Source: Solibacillus faecavium
GTDB lineage: Bacteria > Bacillota > Bacilli > Bacillales_A > Planococcaceae
Reading direction: 5' to 3'
DNA length: 64,000 nucleotides
Assembly (NCBI RefSeq): GCF_014836905.1
Contig: NZ_JACSPZ010000002.1
Span: forward strand, 372,001-436,000
In this document: positions 43,486 through 52,733 of the stretch, one piece after another
How positions within the stretch are numbered: the first letter of the stretch is position 1
How the letters are laid out: each line of letters begins with the position of its first letter
The notes under the pieces: generated by a model
Told to the model about the DNA's origin: nothing
The model's database searches: none
What the model saw: the letters and a program-made list of their open reading frames with translations, nothing else
Program-made: the position numbers and the translations under genes

Positions 43486-44377
43486 CGATTGCACCTCCAC
43501 CTGTCATCTCGATAAATTGATCCTCAAGATTTTTTTGAATTGGTTGAATTGTATATAGATCAATTCCGGATTCAACTAACTTGCGGACGAATGCAGGGAC
43601 TTCTTCTTTTGTTAAATTAACAACGTAGCCACCGTTTACTTTATCCACTGGTTCTTCAAATAATCCAAGAAGCTGCTCTGGCTGGCCCACTTCAATGTAA
43701 TATTGCGCAGCAACCTGTTGCTCAAGCTCTCGAATGTCGATCAGTTCCCCGTTTTGAATGATGGCGATACGGTCTACCATTAGTTCAATCTCCGATAAAA
43801 GGTGACTCGATACAACGATTGCCACATTATCCTCTGTAGCAATTTTGCGCAAATACATACGGAACTCTCGAATACCTGCCGGGTCCAAGCCATTTGTAGG
43901 CTCATCCAATATTAAAAACTTCGGACGATGCAACATTGCCTGTGCCAACCCTAGTCGCTGACGCATCCCTAATGAATACGTCTTTACTTTCTCATGGATC
44001 CGATTTTGCAATCCTACTTGCGCCACCACTTCATCGATACGCTCTTTCGTTACACCTTTATGCATACGCGCAAAGTGCTGCAAGTTTTTGTAACCGGACA
44101 TAAATTTATACATTTCCGGATTTTCAACGATTACTCCTATTTTACTAATGGCCTTTTCATAGTCTTTCGATAGTGTATGACCATCAATAATTACCTCACC
44201 TTCTGATGGGTACATTAAGCCTGTCATCATTCGAATCGTTGTCGTTTTACCTGCCCCGTTTGGACCTAAAAATCCTGTTATTTGCCCCGGATGAAAATCC
44301 AGGTTCAAGTTTTTAATAATATGCTTCCCTTTGATCTTTTTGTTCAAATTCTTAATTTCAACAATGGGTTTCGTCAA
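43472..44377 (-). CDS. ABC transporter ATP-binding protein (TTG start)
   Basis: 301 residues from the TTG at 44377, which is preceded by AGGTG at 7 bases; the open frame upstream to 44464 would encode an odd hydrophobic extension. Walker A FLGPNGAGKTTT, signature SLGMRQRLGLAQ, Walker B FLILDEPTNGLD and H in VSSHLLSEIE are all present. BcrA-like drug-resistance ATPase; overlaps the permease start by 14 bases. Confidence 0.9.
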   Translation of the reverse strand: MTKPIVEIKNLNKKIKGKHIIKNLNLDFHPGQITGFLGPNGAGKTTTIRMMTGLMYPSEGEVIIDGHTLSKDYEKAISKIGVIVENPEMYKFMSGYKNLQHFARMHKGVTKERIDEVVAQVGLQNRIHEKVKTYSLGMRQRLGLAQAMLHRPKFLILDEPTNGLDPAGIREFRMYLRKIATEDNVAIVVSSHLLSEIELMVDRIAIIQNGELIDIRELEQQVAAQYYIEVGQPEQLLGLFEEPVDKVNGGYVVNLTKEEVPAFVRKLVESGIDLYTIQPIQKNLEDQFIEMTGGGAIDAIR

Positions 44378-44477
44378 TTGCCCACACCTGCTTTCCTTAA
44401 CTATGTAAGTATTTATAAAAAAGATAACAGTTACTATACTCGTTAAATACCAAAAAAGTTTCATTTTTCCATAAAAA

Positions 44478-44505
44478 AAACCTCATCACATAAATGATGA
44501 GGTCC
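44478..44505 (-). terminator. Terminator of the GNAT gene
   Basis: ACCTCATCA pairs with TGATGAGGT around 6 bases; TTTTTTTT follows on the minus strand. Confidence 0.85.
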
Positions 44506-44513
44506 ATTTTTCT

Positions 44514-45065
44514 TTATTTATCCTCGCCTACCCAATCTTCTGCCATTAAACCATAAACTGCGTGATCGACATAATGATCGTATAGCCATTCCGCCTGACG
44601 AATCGTTCCTTCGTGCATAAAACTTAAACGCTCAGCAATGTGGCGGCTCTTCTTATTATCGACTGCAGCATGAATTTCTACCTTCTGAAGCTTATATTCG
44701 TGGAAGGCAATATCTATAATCCCTTTTACAGCGCGTGTCATAATGCCTTCACCTTGAAACTTTTCATCTAGAAAATAGCCAATCTCGCATTTTTTCAGCG
44801 ACCAGTTAATCGTATTTATTGAGATTTTCCCAACAAATTGTCCTTTATAAAAAATCGCTGTGTCCAGACCTTCACGCTTTGCAAACTTTTCCAAATTCAT
44901 TGCCGCAAAGGCACGCGTATCTTCCACAGTTTTTGTATTGTCTACCCAACCAAGCCACCCACGCAAATAACTGCGGGAACGGTCAATGAATGCAAAAATT
45001 TCCTCTGCATCATTTTGCGTAATTAACTTTAATTGTATTTCATTATCCACTTCATAATAAAACAT
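44514..45065 (-). CDS. GNAT N-acetyltransferase (RimJ/RimL-like)
   Basis: 183 residues. The acetyl-CoA site GYFLDEKFQGEGIMTRAV, the preceding IGKISINTINW strand and HAAVDNKKSRHIAERLSFMHEGTIR match RimL/YdaF-type ribosomal-protein or small-molecule acetyltransferases. GGAGAG lies 6 bases before the ATG. Monocistronic. Confidence 0.9.
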   Translation of the reverse strand: MFYYEVDNEIQLKLITQNDAEEIFAFIDRSRSYLRGWLGWVDNTKTVEDTRAFAAMNLEKFAKREGLDTAIFYKGQFVGKISINTINWSLKKCEIGYFLDEKFQGEGIMTRAVKGIIDIAFHEYKLQKVEIHAAVDNKKSRHIAERLSFMHEGTIRQAEWLYDHYVDHAVYGLMAEDWVGEDK

Positions 45066-45281
45066 ACGATCTCTCCTATCTAATCTCCCAATAAAAACAA
45101 AACTATCTTTTTTATTTCCTTATCATATAAGAGCAGGGTTATATTATGCAATTAAATAACGCAATATTTTATACATTTGTGTAAGTCCGATTATTTAGAG
45201 CTGCTCACAATCATTATTAATCCAAAAATTCACAATATTTCATAACTTAATTTTGATAAAATAGATTAAGAGGTGTTCCAT

Positions 45282-46553
45282 ATGGATAAACAACAACAAT
45301 CATGGGGTAAGCTTTTAAAATACTACAGACAGAAAAAGAAACTAAAACAAGATGAAGTAGCAGCAGGGTTATGTACACCTTCCTACTTAAGCCGCATTGA
45401 GAATGGCATTGTCATTGCAGAATATGCCTTGTATGAACAGTTATTTGCAAAATTAAACATAGATTTTTCTAGCCTTCAGCACGATATTTCCGAGCATACA
45501 GCCTTTATGGAAGCTGTGTACGAAAAGCTTTTATCGAATGTTGCTGTTGCAGAAAGTGATAGAGAGCTATTAACGACGCTCATGCAAAATGAATATTCCG
45601 TTGAACTTCAAATCACCGCCAAGCTTATTTACAGTCGATATTTGTATTCCATAAAAGAAGATATGGATGCAAGAAAGCTTTTTAATGAAATCAAACCTGT
45701 TGTCAGTTGGAAAAAAGATCGTATTACTGAGTTATTTGTATCCATTACAGCGTTTGGACATTTATCCTTTATGGAATTTGACCTTTTAGCTAAAAAAGAA
45801 CAGCAGGAGCAGCATGCGCAATATTTATCCAACGCACATCCTTTTGAGCTTGCCAATTATCATTATCATATCGCGTTTGCGAACCACCGCAGCTACCAAT
45901 TTCAAAAGGCTCTGCAACATATCGAGCTTGCAGCACACTATTTCACGCATCAGTTTAAACCATTATTTCAATTAAAGCTGTACTCGATGAAGGGCGTTAT
46001 TTTTAATGATCTCCACCGTTACCGCGAAGCATTACAGGAATATGAGGCGGGTATTGAGCTACTGGAAAATGTCGAATCGATTCAAACACCGATGCAGTGG
46101 AGCTCGCTTCATAATAACATTGCCTACTGTTACGAATGCCAACAAGATTACCAAAAAGCCAGTAAGCATTATGAGACCGCTAATCAATATGATGAAGATC
46201 TGCATTCAGTTATTAACTGGATGCGCACCTGTTTTCAAAATAAAGATTTCACGCAATTAGAAAAGCTCTTCCACCGTTATGAGGAACAGCGGTTTTCAAT
46301 CCAGCACCACATTCATCAGCGAAAGCTTTTACAATATGCAGTTCAGCAGGAGCAGACCATTCACGGCCTAAAAGATCTGGAAGAACAGGCTTTTTTGCAT
46401 TTCAATGAAGAGCAGTACTATGCGTTAATACTTTTTTATGCCCCTTTATGGGGACAGTTTTACGAACAGCTCCATGCCTATAAGCATGCCAGCCAATGCT
46501 ATAAACAAGCTTTATTTGCAAGTGAAAAAGTACGACAACGAATGAGTCGCTAA
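45282..46553 (+). CDS. HTH (Xre) regulator with TPR domain
   Basis: 423 residues from the ATG at 45282 (AGAGGTG upstream). The N-terminal Xre helix-turn-helix (LLKYYRQKKKLKQDEVAAGLCTPSYLSRIENG) is followed by about nine helical TPR-like repeats to the end. This is the architecture of the RRNPP regulators (PlcR, NprR, Rap-like), which bind short peptides. It is followed by an MFS exporter (12 bases) and a zinc-ribbon peptide. No obvious signal-peptide precursor gene is adjacent, so peptide sensing is inference. Confidence 0.82.
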   Translation: MDKQQQSWGKLLKYYRQKKKLKQDEVAAGLCTPSYLSRIENGIVIAEYALYEQLFAKLNIDFSSLQHDISEHTAFMEAVYEKLLSNVAVAESDRELLTTLMQNEYSVELQITAKLIYSRYLYSIKEDMDARKLFNEIKPVVSWKKDRITELFVSITAFGHLSFMEFDLLAKKEQQEQHAQYLSNAHPFELANYHYHIAFANHRSYQFQKALQHIELAAHYFTHQFKPLFQLKLYSMKGVIFNDLHRYREALQEYEAGIELLENVESIQTPMQWSSLHNNIAYCYECQQDYQKASKHYETANQYDEDLHSVINWMRTCFQNKDFTQLEKLFHRYEEQRFSIQHHIHQRKLLQYAVQQEQTIHGLKDLEEQAFLHFNEEQYYALILFYAPLWGQFYEQLHAYKHASQCYKQALFASEKVRQRMSR

Positions 46554-46565
46554 GAGGGTGAATAT

Positions 46566-47774
46566 ATGGCGTTACGAAAAGAGTATTTTTATTTATGGTT
46601 TGGATTTGGTGTATCCAAATTGGGGAGCTGGATTTACTTAATCGCACTTAATCTAACCGTATGGCATTTAACAGAGTCACCTGCAGCAGTTGCAGGTATT
46701 TATATCATTGGTCCAATTGCCCGGATTATTTGCAGCTTTTTTGCCGGCTCCATTGTAGACCGTTCCAATAAAAGGACGATTCTCATATTCAGTGATTTAT
46801 CCCGCGCAGGTATTGTTTGTTTGATGCCACTGCTTACGGATATTTGGCTAATATACTGCTTCATATTCCTCGCCAATATTGCAGTATGTTTCTCCAATCC
46901 GAGCACTACCTATATGATTACAAAGCTTGTACAGCCAAATGATCGTTTACGCTTCAACTCTATTAACGCTATGCTTGGCTCCGGAAGCTTTATGGTCGGG
47001 CCTGCGTTAAGTGGCGCAATCATCGCCTTTAGCAGTACTTCTACTGCGATGTGGATAAATGCATGCATGCTTCTGTTTAGTGCATGGATGATGTACTTAC
47101 TGCCAAATGTTCAAGGTGAAATGACGAAACTATCAAAGACGATTACCCCTGCCGTAATTCGGGATGACTTTTATGTCGTCTGGAAATTTATTCGTGAGAA
47201 AAAAGCAATTTTATACTTTTTTGTTTTATATTCAACTGCTCTCATGATCTGTTATTCACTTGATTCACAGGAAATGTCATTTTTAAAGGATTTTCATGAG
47301 GTGTCTGATACCGCATACGGCATCATAGTCGGACTGACTGGAATTGGTGCCATCGTTGGTGGATTTATGGCTGCTAAATATGTCAAAAAATTATCGCTCA
47401 TTTCATATATTGGAGCAGGCTTTTCTTTAACATTAGTATGTTATTTTGTGTTTTATTTTTCATCGAATCTGATATTGGCCATTGCTTCGTTCATTTTACT
47501 TGGATTATTTATGGCATTTAGTAATGCGGGCTATGCAACATTTTATCAGCAAACGATTCCTACTGAAATTATGGGTCGGTTTGGCAGTACGTTAGGTTTA
47601 ATCGAAAGTGTGATGCAAATCGTGTTGACACTGGTTATTGGTGTTTTAGCTGAAATCTATTCCATCCAGCTGATAACAAGTTTATTTGCTTTTATTGGTG
47701 TCTTAATGGCCTGTCTTGTGTACGTTTATTTACTAAGAAATTCAATGTTATTCTTACAGGAGGAGTTAAAATGA
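46566..47774 (+). CDS. MFS transporter
   Basis: 402 residues, 12 helices. N-terminal WFGFGVSKLGSWIYLIAL, loop SIVDRSNKRTILI (MFS motif A variant) and GFMAAKYVKK are typical of MefA/YfiS-type exporters (MFS_3 group). AGAGGGTG is upstream of the ATG. Coupled with the HTH-TPR regulator before and the 57-residue zinc-ribbon gene after (ATGA overlap). Confidence 0.85.
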   Translation: MALRKEYFYLWFGFGVSKLGSWIYLIALNLTVWHLTESPAAVAGIYIIGPIARIICSFFAGSIVDRSNKRTILIFSDLSRAGIVCLMPLLTDIWLIYCFIFLANIAVCFSNPSTTYMITKLVQPNDRLRFNSINAMLGSGSFMVGPALSGAIIAFSSTSTAMWINACMLLFSAWMMYLLPNVQGEMTKLSKTITPAVIRDDFYVVWKFIREKKAILYFFVLYSTALMICYSLDSQEMSFLKDFHEVSDTAYGIIVGLTGIGAIVGGFMAAKYVKKLSLISYIGAGFSLTLVCYFVFYFSSNLILAIASFILLGLFMAFSNAGYATFYQQTIPTEIMGRFGSTLGLIESVMQIVLTLVIGVLAEIYSIQLITSLFAFIGVLMACLVYVYLLRNSMLFLQEELK

Positions 47775-47944
47775 TTACTTATGAAGCAGTTTGTTTTTGC
47801 TGTAAACAGCCTTTTTTATTGGTGGAAGGCACAACAAAATACCAAAAGTATAAACGGAATATGCGTGGCAAGTTTTCCTGTGATAGTTGCGACGATAAAA
47901 TCCATATGGAGGCACGGAAAAATTTACTGGGGAAACTGCGGTAG
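47771..47944 (+). CDS. Small zinc-ribbon protein, YlaI/DUF2197-like (57 aa)
   Basis: MITYEAVCFCCKQPF begins with CFCC, and CDSC lies 32 residues on, giving a four-cysteine zinc ribbon; the basic tail KNLLGKLR follows. AGGAGGAG precedes the ATG, which overlaps the MFS stop (ATGA). Similar in size and motif to the DUF2197 YlaI proteins. Too short for most ORF lists, but the coupling and ribosome site are strong. Confidence 0.8.
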   Translation: MITYEAVCFCCKQPFLLVEGTTKYQKYKRNMRGKFSCDSCDDKIHMEARKNLLGKLR

Positions 47945-48056
47945 ATATTCGCCAGTTTTATCGGGTTATTCGCCACTTTTATGCAGATATTCGTCACTTT
48001 TCCTCTCTTAATCGTCACTCTTCATTTGACATTCGCCACTTTGACCCCGTTATTCG
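47945..48056. repeat. Repeat block, family B
   Basis: Six variants of the word ATTCGCCACTTT / ATTCGTCACTTT (reverse of GTGGCGAAT) at about 20-base intervals. The same words occur in the opposite orientation at 25960-26250. Confidence 0.7.
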
Positions 48057-48069
48057 TCAATCATCAAAA

Positions 48070-48099
48070 AAAGGCGCCTCGCACATGCGGAGCGCCTTC
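48070..48099. terminator. Bidirectional terminator
   Basis: AAGGCGC(CTC) pairs with (GA)GCGCCTT with A/T runs either side; it separates the zinc-ribbon gene from the convergent permease gene. Confidence 0.8.
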
Positions 48100-48106
48100 C
48101 TTATAT

Positions 48107-49444
48107 TTATTTTTTCCGAATTGCATATAAAACAAATAGCAAAATAAACCATAATGGCGTCAGCATAAGAGAAGTTCTTGTAGCCTCTGAAATCGCCATA
48201 ATAATTAATAGAAAGAAGAAAAAGGCTAAAACCAAATAGTTCACAAACGGCGTTAATGGTGCTTTAAATATCGATTTCGCATGCAAATCCGGGTGGCGCT
48301 TTTTGTAAATGATATGCGAGATTAAAATAATGCTCCACACCCAAATAAAGCAAATCGCGCTGATTGTCGTTACAATGCTAAAGGCATCATCCGGCATCAG
48401 ATAGCTAAGCAGCGCACCGATTGATACGACGATTGCAGAAAATAATAATCCGTTTTGCGGAACGGCATTTTTATTTAATTTACCGAAAGATTTCGGAGCC
48501 TGTTCCCCTTTACTTAAACTAAACAGCATACGGCTTGTTGAGAACATCCCACTATTTCCTGCAGAGGCAGCTGATGTTAATACGACAAAATTAATAAGTC
48601 CTGCCGCAATCGGAATACCGACTAAAGCAAATACTTGAACGAACGGTGAGCTTGTAGCACTTAACGTATCCCAAGGGTTAATCGTTAAAATAACAAATAG
48701 CGCACCTACGTAAAACAGTAATATACGGATCGGTATTTTATTAATGGCTGATGGTATATTTTTTTGCGGATTTTCCGTTTCAGCAGCTGCTACCCCGACT
48801 AATTCCACTCCAACAAATGCAAAGACAACCATTTGGAAAGCCATAAGGAAGCCAAATGCTCCGTTCGGGAATAAACCGCCATGCTCCCAAAGATTAGATA
48901 CGGCAACCTTCCCGGCATCTGTTTCAAATCCAATGATGAGTAATACAAGCCCGATTGCAATAAGTGCAATGATCGTAATAATTTTTATAAGAGCAAACCA
49001 AAATTCCAGTTCACCGAATAATTTTACAGTCAGTAAATTTAAGATAAGTAAGACTACTAAACAGGCAATGGCCGGCACCCATTGAGGGATATCAAACCAA
49101 TATTGGGTATACATCCCGACCGCTATAATATCTGCCATAGCCGTCATAATCCAGCAGAACCAATATGTCCAGCCAGTAACGTACCCTGCCCAATCTCCTA
49201 AATATTCTGTAGCGAACTCTGTAAATGAAGCATAGCCCCCTTTTGATAATAGGAGCTCTCCAAGTGCCCGCATGACGAAAAATAAAGCTATCCCTACGAT
49301 TAAATACCCGATGATTATTGATGGTCCTGCAAGTGAGATCGCTTTTCCTGACCCTAAAAATAGCCCTGTACCGATTGTTCCGCCAATCGCAATTAGTTGT
49401 ACATGCCGATTTTTAAGATCGCGCTTGAGTTCATGTTGTTCCAA
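48107..49444 (-). CDS. Amino acid permease (APC family), glycine-riboswitch controlled
   Basis: 445 residues from the TTG at 49444, which has GGAGG 8 bases upstream; the open frame continues to 49522, but that extension (CPCGRQN) is unlike the family. LKNRHVQLIAIGGTIGTGLFLGSG and the 12-helix AAT pattern (GYASFTEFATEYLGDWAGYVTGWTYW) match AlaP/YtnA/ProY-type importers. A glycine riboswitch upstream implies glycine or alanine as substrate. Confidence 0.88.
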   Translation of the reverse strand: MEQHELKRDLKNRHVQLIAIGGTIGTGLFLGSGKAISLAGPSIIIGYLIVGIALFFVMRALGELLLSKGGYASFTEFATEYLGDWAGYVTGWTYWFCWIMTAMADIIAVGMYTQYWFDIPQWVPAIACLVVLLILNLLTVKLFGELEFWFALIKIITIIALIAIGLVLLIIGFETDAGKVAVSNLWEHGGLFPNGAFGFLMAFQMVVFAFVGVELVGVAAAETENPQKNIPSAINKIPIRILLFYVGALFVILTINPWDTLSATSSPFVQVFALVGIPIAAGLINFVVLTSAASAGNSGMFSTSRMLFSLSKGEQAPKSFGKLNKNAVPQNGLLFSAIVVSIGALLSYLMPDDAFSIVTTISAICFIWVWSIILISHIIYKKRHPDLHAKSIFKAPLTPFVNYLVLAFFFFLLIIMAISEATRTSLMLTPLWFILLFVLYAIRKK

Positions 49445-49544
49445 AACGAATTCCTCCAAAGGATAAGTATTTTGTCTGCCACAAGGACAGCGCAAAATAA
49501 TAGGTAAATGTTCGCGGTTCATCCAATCATGTTTTCTGAAAATT

Positions 49545-49576
49545 AAAAAAGGAACTGATAATTCACCAGTTCCTGT
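49545..49576 (-). terminator. Expression-platform terminator of the glycine riboswitch
   Basis: Minus strand: AGGAACTG, loop, CAGTTCCT and a TTTTTT run, between the aptamer and the permease start. Confidence 0.85.
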
Positions 49577-49605
49577 AGATAAGAATAATAACGTCCCTTA
49601 TTATT

Positions 49606-49690
49606 CCTGTCTTCTGTCCTTTTGCCTGAGATAATGAACCCTTCGGCGACGCGGTACACGCGCTCTCTCCAGAAACTGCTCCCGTCAGTA
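49606..49690 (-). ncRNA. Glycine riboswitch (single aptamer)
   Basis: On the minus strand GGAGAGAGCGCG, CGCCGAAGG and CTCAGGCAAAAGGACAGA follow in the order of the gcvT-type aptamer core. A single aptamer is visible, followed by a terminator and an amino acid permease gene. The G-rich segment upstream (49690-49790) may form the accessory stem of singlet glycine switches. Confidence 0.9.
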
Positions 49691-49872
49691 GTGCTATCCA
49701 CGACGATCTTCGCTTGATATGTATGTAATTAATCCCTATTTGTTGTCGGCAACCTCCAACTCCAAACAGGTCGCTCACGATACTATTATTGTACAATAAT
49801 TAATACTAACAACTATTTTGCATGGACACAATGGTTAGAAAATAAAAGTAAATCGAAACAAGCAATTTATCA

Positions 49873-49917
49873 ATGTTTCCACTAATATGTAAACCTGTTG
49901 CAGAATTTTCATTCTAA
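49873..49917 (+). CDS. Possible leader peptide (14 aa) for attenuation of the MFS gene
   Basis: ATG at 49873 encodes MFPLICKPVAEFSF and stops four bases before the first of two terminator-like hairpins that precede an MFS exporter gene. There is no strong ribosome site, which lowers confidence. The layout is that of ribosome-stalling attenuators of antibiotic resistance genes. Confidence 0.4.
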   Translation: MFPLICKPVAEFSF

Positions 49918-49921
49918 AAAA

Positions 49922-49970
49922 AGTATCCCACTGAAGATAATGAATATTTCATTTTCAGTGGGATACTTTT
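49922..49970 (+). terminator. Leader hairpin 1 (terminator-like)
   Basis: AGTATCCCACTGAA pairs with TTCAGTGGGATACT, followed by TTTT. No protein gene on this strand ends before it except the 14-codon ORF. Confidence 0.75.
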
Positions 49971-49994
49971 AGGATTTGTAGCTTTAAAATGTAA

Positions 49995-50043
49995 AAAACC
50001 ACTGAACTAATCGGTTTTAATAAACGATTAGTTCAGTGGTTTT
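49995..50043 (+). terminator. Leader hairpin 2 (terminator-like)
   Basis: AAAACCACTGAACTAATCG pairs perfectly with its reverse complement (50025-50043) around 11 bases, with a short T run. The remaining bases to 50214 are AT-rich and show nothing further. Confidence 0.75.
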
Positions 50044-50214
50044 ACTCGTTCTAATAGGAATATATGTTCTATTTATAGTGCTCGTCAAATAAAAGTAGTA
50101 TTTACTCGTTTTTCATATTATTAGTATATCAAATTTTTTTATTAAAGTCTATATTTTCCATATTTTTAAATCTAAAATAAACCCATCGGCCGAAATAAAT
50201 CAATGAGGTATTAT

Positions 50215-51411
50215 ATGGTTAAAAAAAATATATGGACACGCAATTTAAAGGTAAGACTTTGTGGAGAAACAATCTTTAATTTATTTTATTGGATGTATTT
50301 TCCTTTCATTGCGATTTACTTTAGTCAATCATTGGGGTTGGCTTTGGCAGGTGCGTTGATGATGGTTCCACCAATTCTCAGCCTAATTACCGGACTCATA
50401 GGAGGTTCATTTGCAGATAGATTTGGACGAAAAAGCGTGATGCTATGGGGCGTAGGTATTCAGTTTACTATGTTTATTCTATTCGCTACGTCTAGTATAA
50501 TTTGGCTCGATTATTTTGCTTTTTTAGGAATTACAATAGGTAAGGGTCTATATAAACCGGCAAGCGATGCCATGGTTGCAGATACAGTTTCAGCAGAATA
50601 TAGAAAAGAAGTATTTGCCACATTTTTAACAGGAAGTAATTTAGGGGCAGTTATAGGACCTATCTTAGGTGCATGGTTATTTTTTGATTACCGTGATTTG
50701 CTGCTATGGAGCTGCGCTATTGTACTGATGATTTTCTTTTTATTTATCTATTTTTGGTTTGAAGAAACGCTAACTTGGACTTCAAATGAAGGTTTATTTT
50801 CACCAATAAAACAATTAAAAGACTACATTATCATACTAAAGGACAATAAATTTTCTTATTATTTATTGGCAGGAATTTTCTCTGTTATTGCGATTATGCA
50901 ATTAGATTTATACTTATCAGTTTATATTTACGATTACGTACCAAATCAGTCAATCGTTTCATTTATAAACTTCGAACTTTCCAGTAAAGACGTATTAGGT
51001 TATATGTTAGGACTAAATGGTATTTTATTTGTAGTATTTGTTCTACCTATTACCAAATGGTTAAAAGGTTGGAGCGATAAGCATGTGTTTATTTTAAGCT
51101 GTCTATTAGCAGGCTTTGGTATGTTTGCAGTAGGTTTTACAACAAATATATGGATCTTGTTATTTCTAACGATTATATTTACTTTTGGTGAAATTGTAAG
51201 AGCGCCTGTTCTATACAATTTTGTGAGTGAATATGCCCCCGAAAATGCAAGAGGACAGTATATGGCTGCATCTAACATGCAATTTACAATTGGACGTTTG
51301 TTGGCACCATTCACAGTTATTTTAGCGGCCCTTTTTGGACCACTAATTATTTTCAGTATTATTTTACTATGTGCGTTTATTAGTCTAGTTTTTTATATCA
51401 AGCTTTATTGA
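50215..51411 (+). CDS. MFS multidrug-type exporter
   Basis: 398 residues from the ATG at 50215 (GAGGT upstream; the earlier ATG at 50203 overlaps that site). Twelve helices; GGSFADRFGRKSVML is a canonical MFS motif A, and GSNLGAVIGPILGAWLFF fits motif C of drug/H+ antiporters. MdtG/YttB-like. The leader with two hairpins suggests inducible expression. Confidence 0.87.
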   Translation: MVKKNIWTRNLKVRLCGETIFNLFYWMYFPFIAIYFSQSLGLALAGALMMVPPILSLITGLIGGSFADRFGRKSVMLWGVGIQFTMFILFATSSIIWLDYFAFLGITIGKGLYKPASDAMVADTVSAEYRKEVFATFLTGSNLGAVIGPILGAWLFFDYRDLLLWSCAIVLMIFFLFIYFWFEETLTWTSNEGLFSPIKQLKDYIIILKDNKFSYYLLAGIFSVIAIMQLDLYLSVYIYDYVPNQSIVSFINFELSSKDVLGYMLGLNGILFVVFVLPITKWLKGWSDKHVFILSCLLAGFGMFAVGFTTNIWILLFLTIIFTFGEIVRAPVLYNFVSEYAPENARGQYMAASNMQFTIGRLLAPFTVILAALFGPLIIFSIILLCAFISLVFYIKLY

Positions 51412-51521
51412 AGAGAGAGATTAACAATCCCTTTGAAATATTGATGTGTTATTCTTTTGGGAGCTATTCTTTTAATCAATTATAAAGAAATGACATTTGG
51501 ATAAGATTTTCCCACATACAA

Positions 51522-51565
51522 AAAACTCTCACCTAAATCGTATATTAAGTGAGAGTCTATTTTTT
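51522..51565. terminator. Bidirectional terminator
   Basis: AAAACTCTCAC pairs with GTGAGAGT and is followed by a T run; it lies between the MFS gene and the convergent anti-sigma gene, overlapping the stop region of the latter. Confidence 0.8.
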
Positions 51566-52733
51566 AATGTAAGTCTAATACAATTGGATCGATTTGTTTG
51601 AATTTCTTTACAGGAGCCGGCACTAATTTTAAGTTAGATGGTATTTGTTCAAAATTCTCAAACTCGTATATATAAGTGCTACGACCTTTAATATATTTAT
51701 GATCTCCACTATTTAAACCGATTAAACGATTGTTATGCTCGATATACCAATATATCGGCACTGTTTCAGGTTTGCCCTCTGTAGATATTTTCACATACAT
51801 AGACCCTTTATCTATTTCTACCGAATCTATTGCATACGTCACGTCATTATATTGAAATGTTTGTAGTTGAGACGTATTCACATCCGTTTCAAATAAATCA
51901 AAAACATAGGCTTCCATTCGCAGCACTTCAAATGTTGATGGGTTCGTATACTTAGGAACAGATGTTGTATAAATCATTTCACCTAATGTTTCTGTACCGC
52001 CACCACTAGTAGAGTATTTCGGTATTAGCGGTTGTTCATCGTCTTTTGTTTTCCAAGTAGTTAAAATAAGTTGGTCCTTATCATCTCGAATGGCAAATTT
52101 AACCATCGATCTTACCGTGCCAAAAAAGTCATCTTGTGTAGATTCAATTTTAGGCTCATTTGCCACTTCTACATTTTGATACTTATTTAAAAATTGCTTA
52201 TATAAGTTATTTTGCTCTTGCTGGTAGTTTTCCTTAAATTTAACTCGGTAAATAATATCATAGTTTTCACCATTTTCTTCAACCTTATCGATTGAAACAT
52301 CCAAAAATGGCTCGTTATAATCTAAGACTTGTTCACCTTCTAAATGTTCTTCCAGGACGTTACTATTTGTTTCTATTAATTGTGTTGGCTCATCAAACGG
52401 CTGCTGTGCCAATTCATTCGGTGTACGGTTCCAAGAATATAGTACAAAGCTTAGCATAATAACGGCTGCACTGATTACACTCATTTTTAAAGTATGCCAA
52501 GATTTTTTATGTTTTACATTCGTTTGAATACGTTGCATAATCGCATCAGCTTGGCTATTCGCCATTCTAGGTTTATTGAGCTGTGCAATTAAAGTCTTTT
52601 GTTCATTTAATAACTGTTCATATTCAAGTTGACAATTTTTACAGGAATGCAAATGCGCTTCCATTTTATTTCGTTCTATCTCTTCTAAAAAACCTTCTAC
52701 ATAATCTTCTAGCAAATAAGCATTACATTTCAT
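51564..52733 (-). CDS. Anti-sigma factor with zinc-finger (zf-HC2) and membrane anchor
   Basis: 389 residues. The N-terminal H-x3-C-x2-C (HLHSCKNC) ZAS domain binds the ECF sigma factor in the cytosol; one membrane helix (about 83-101) and an extracytoplasmic sensor domain of about 285 residues follow. The latter is beta-rich and unassigned. Its start overlaps the sigma gene by 11 bases with GGAGG inside the sigma coding end. Confidence 0.87.
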   Translation of the reverse strand: MKCNAYLLEDYVEGFLEEIERNKMEAHLHSCKNCQLEYEQLLNEQKTLIAQLNKPRMANSQADAIMQRIQTNVKHKKSWHTLKMSVISAAVIMLSFVLYSWNRTPNELAQQPFDEPTQLIETNSNVLEEHLEGEQVLDYNEPFLDVSIDKVEENGENYDIIYRVKFKENYQQEQNNLYKQFLNKYQNVEVANEPKIESTQDDFFGTVRSMVKFAIRDDKDQLILTTWKTKDDEQPLIPKYSTSGGGTETLGEMIYTTSVPKYTNPSTFEVLRMEAYVFDLFETDVNTSQLQTFQYNDVTYAIDSVEIDKGSMYVKISTEGKPETVPIYWYIEHNNRLIGLNSGDHKYIKGRSTYIYEFENFEQIPSNLKLVPAPVKKFKQIDPIVLDLH

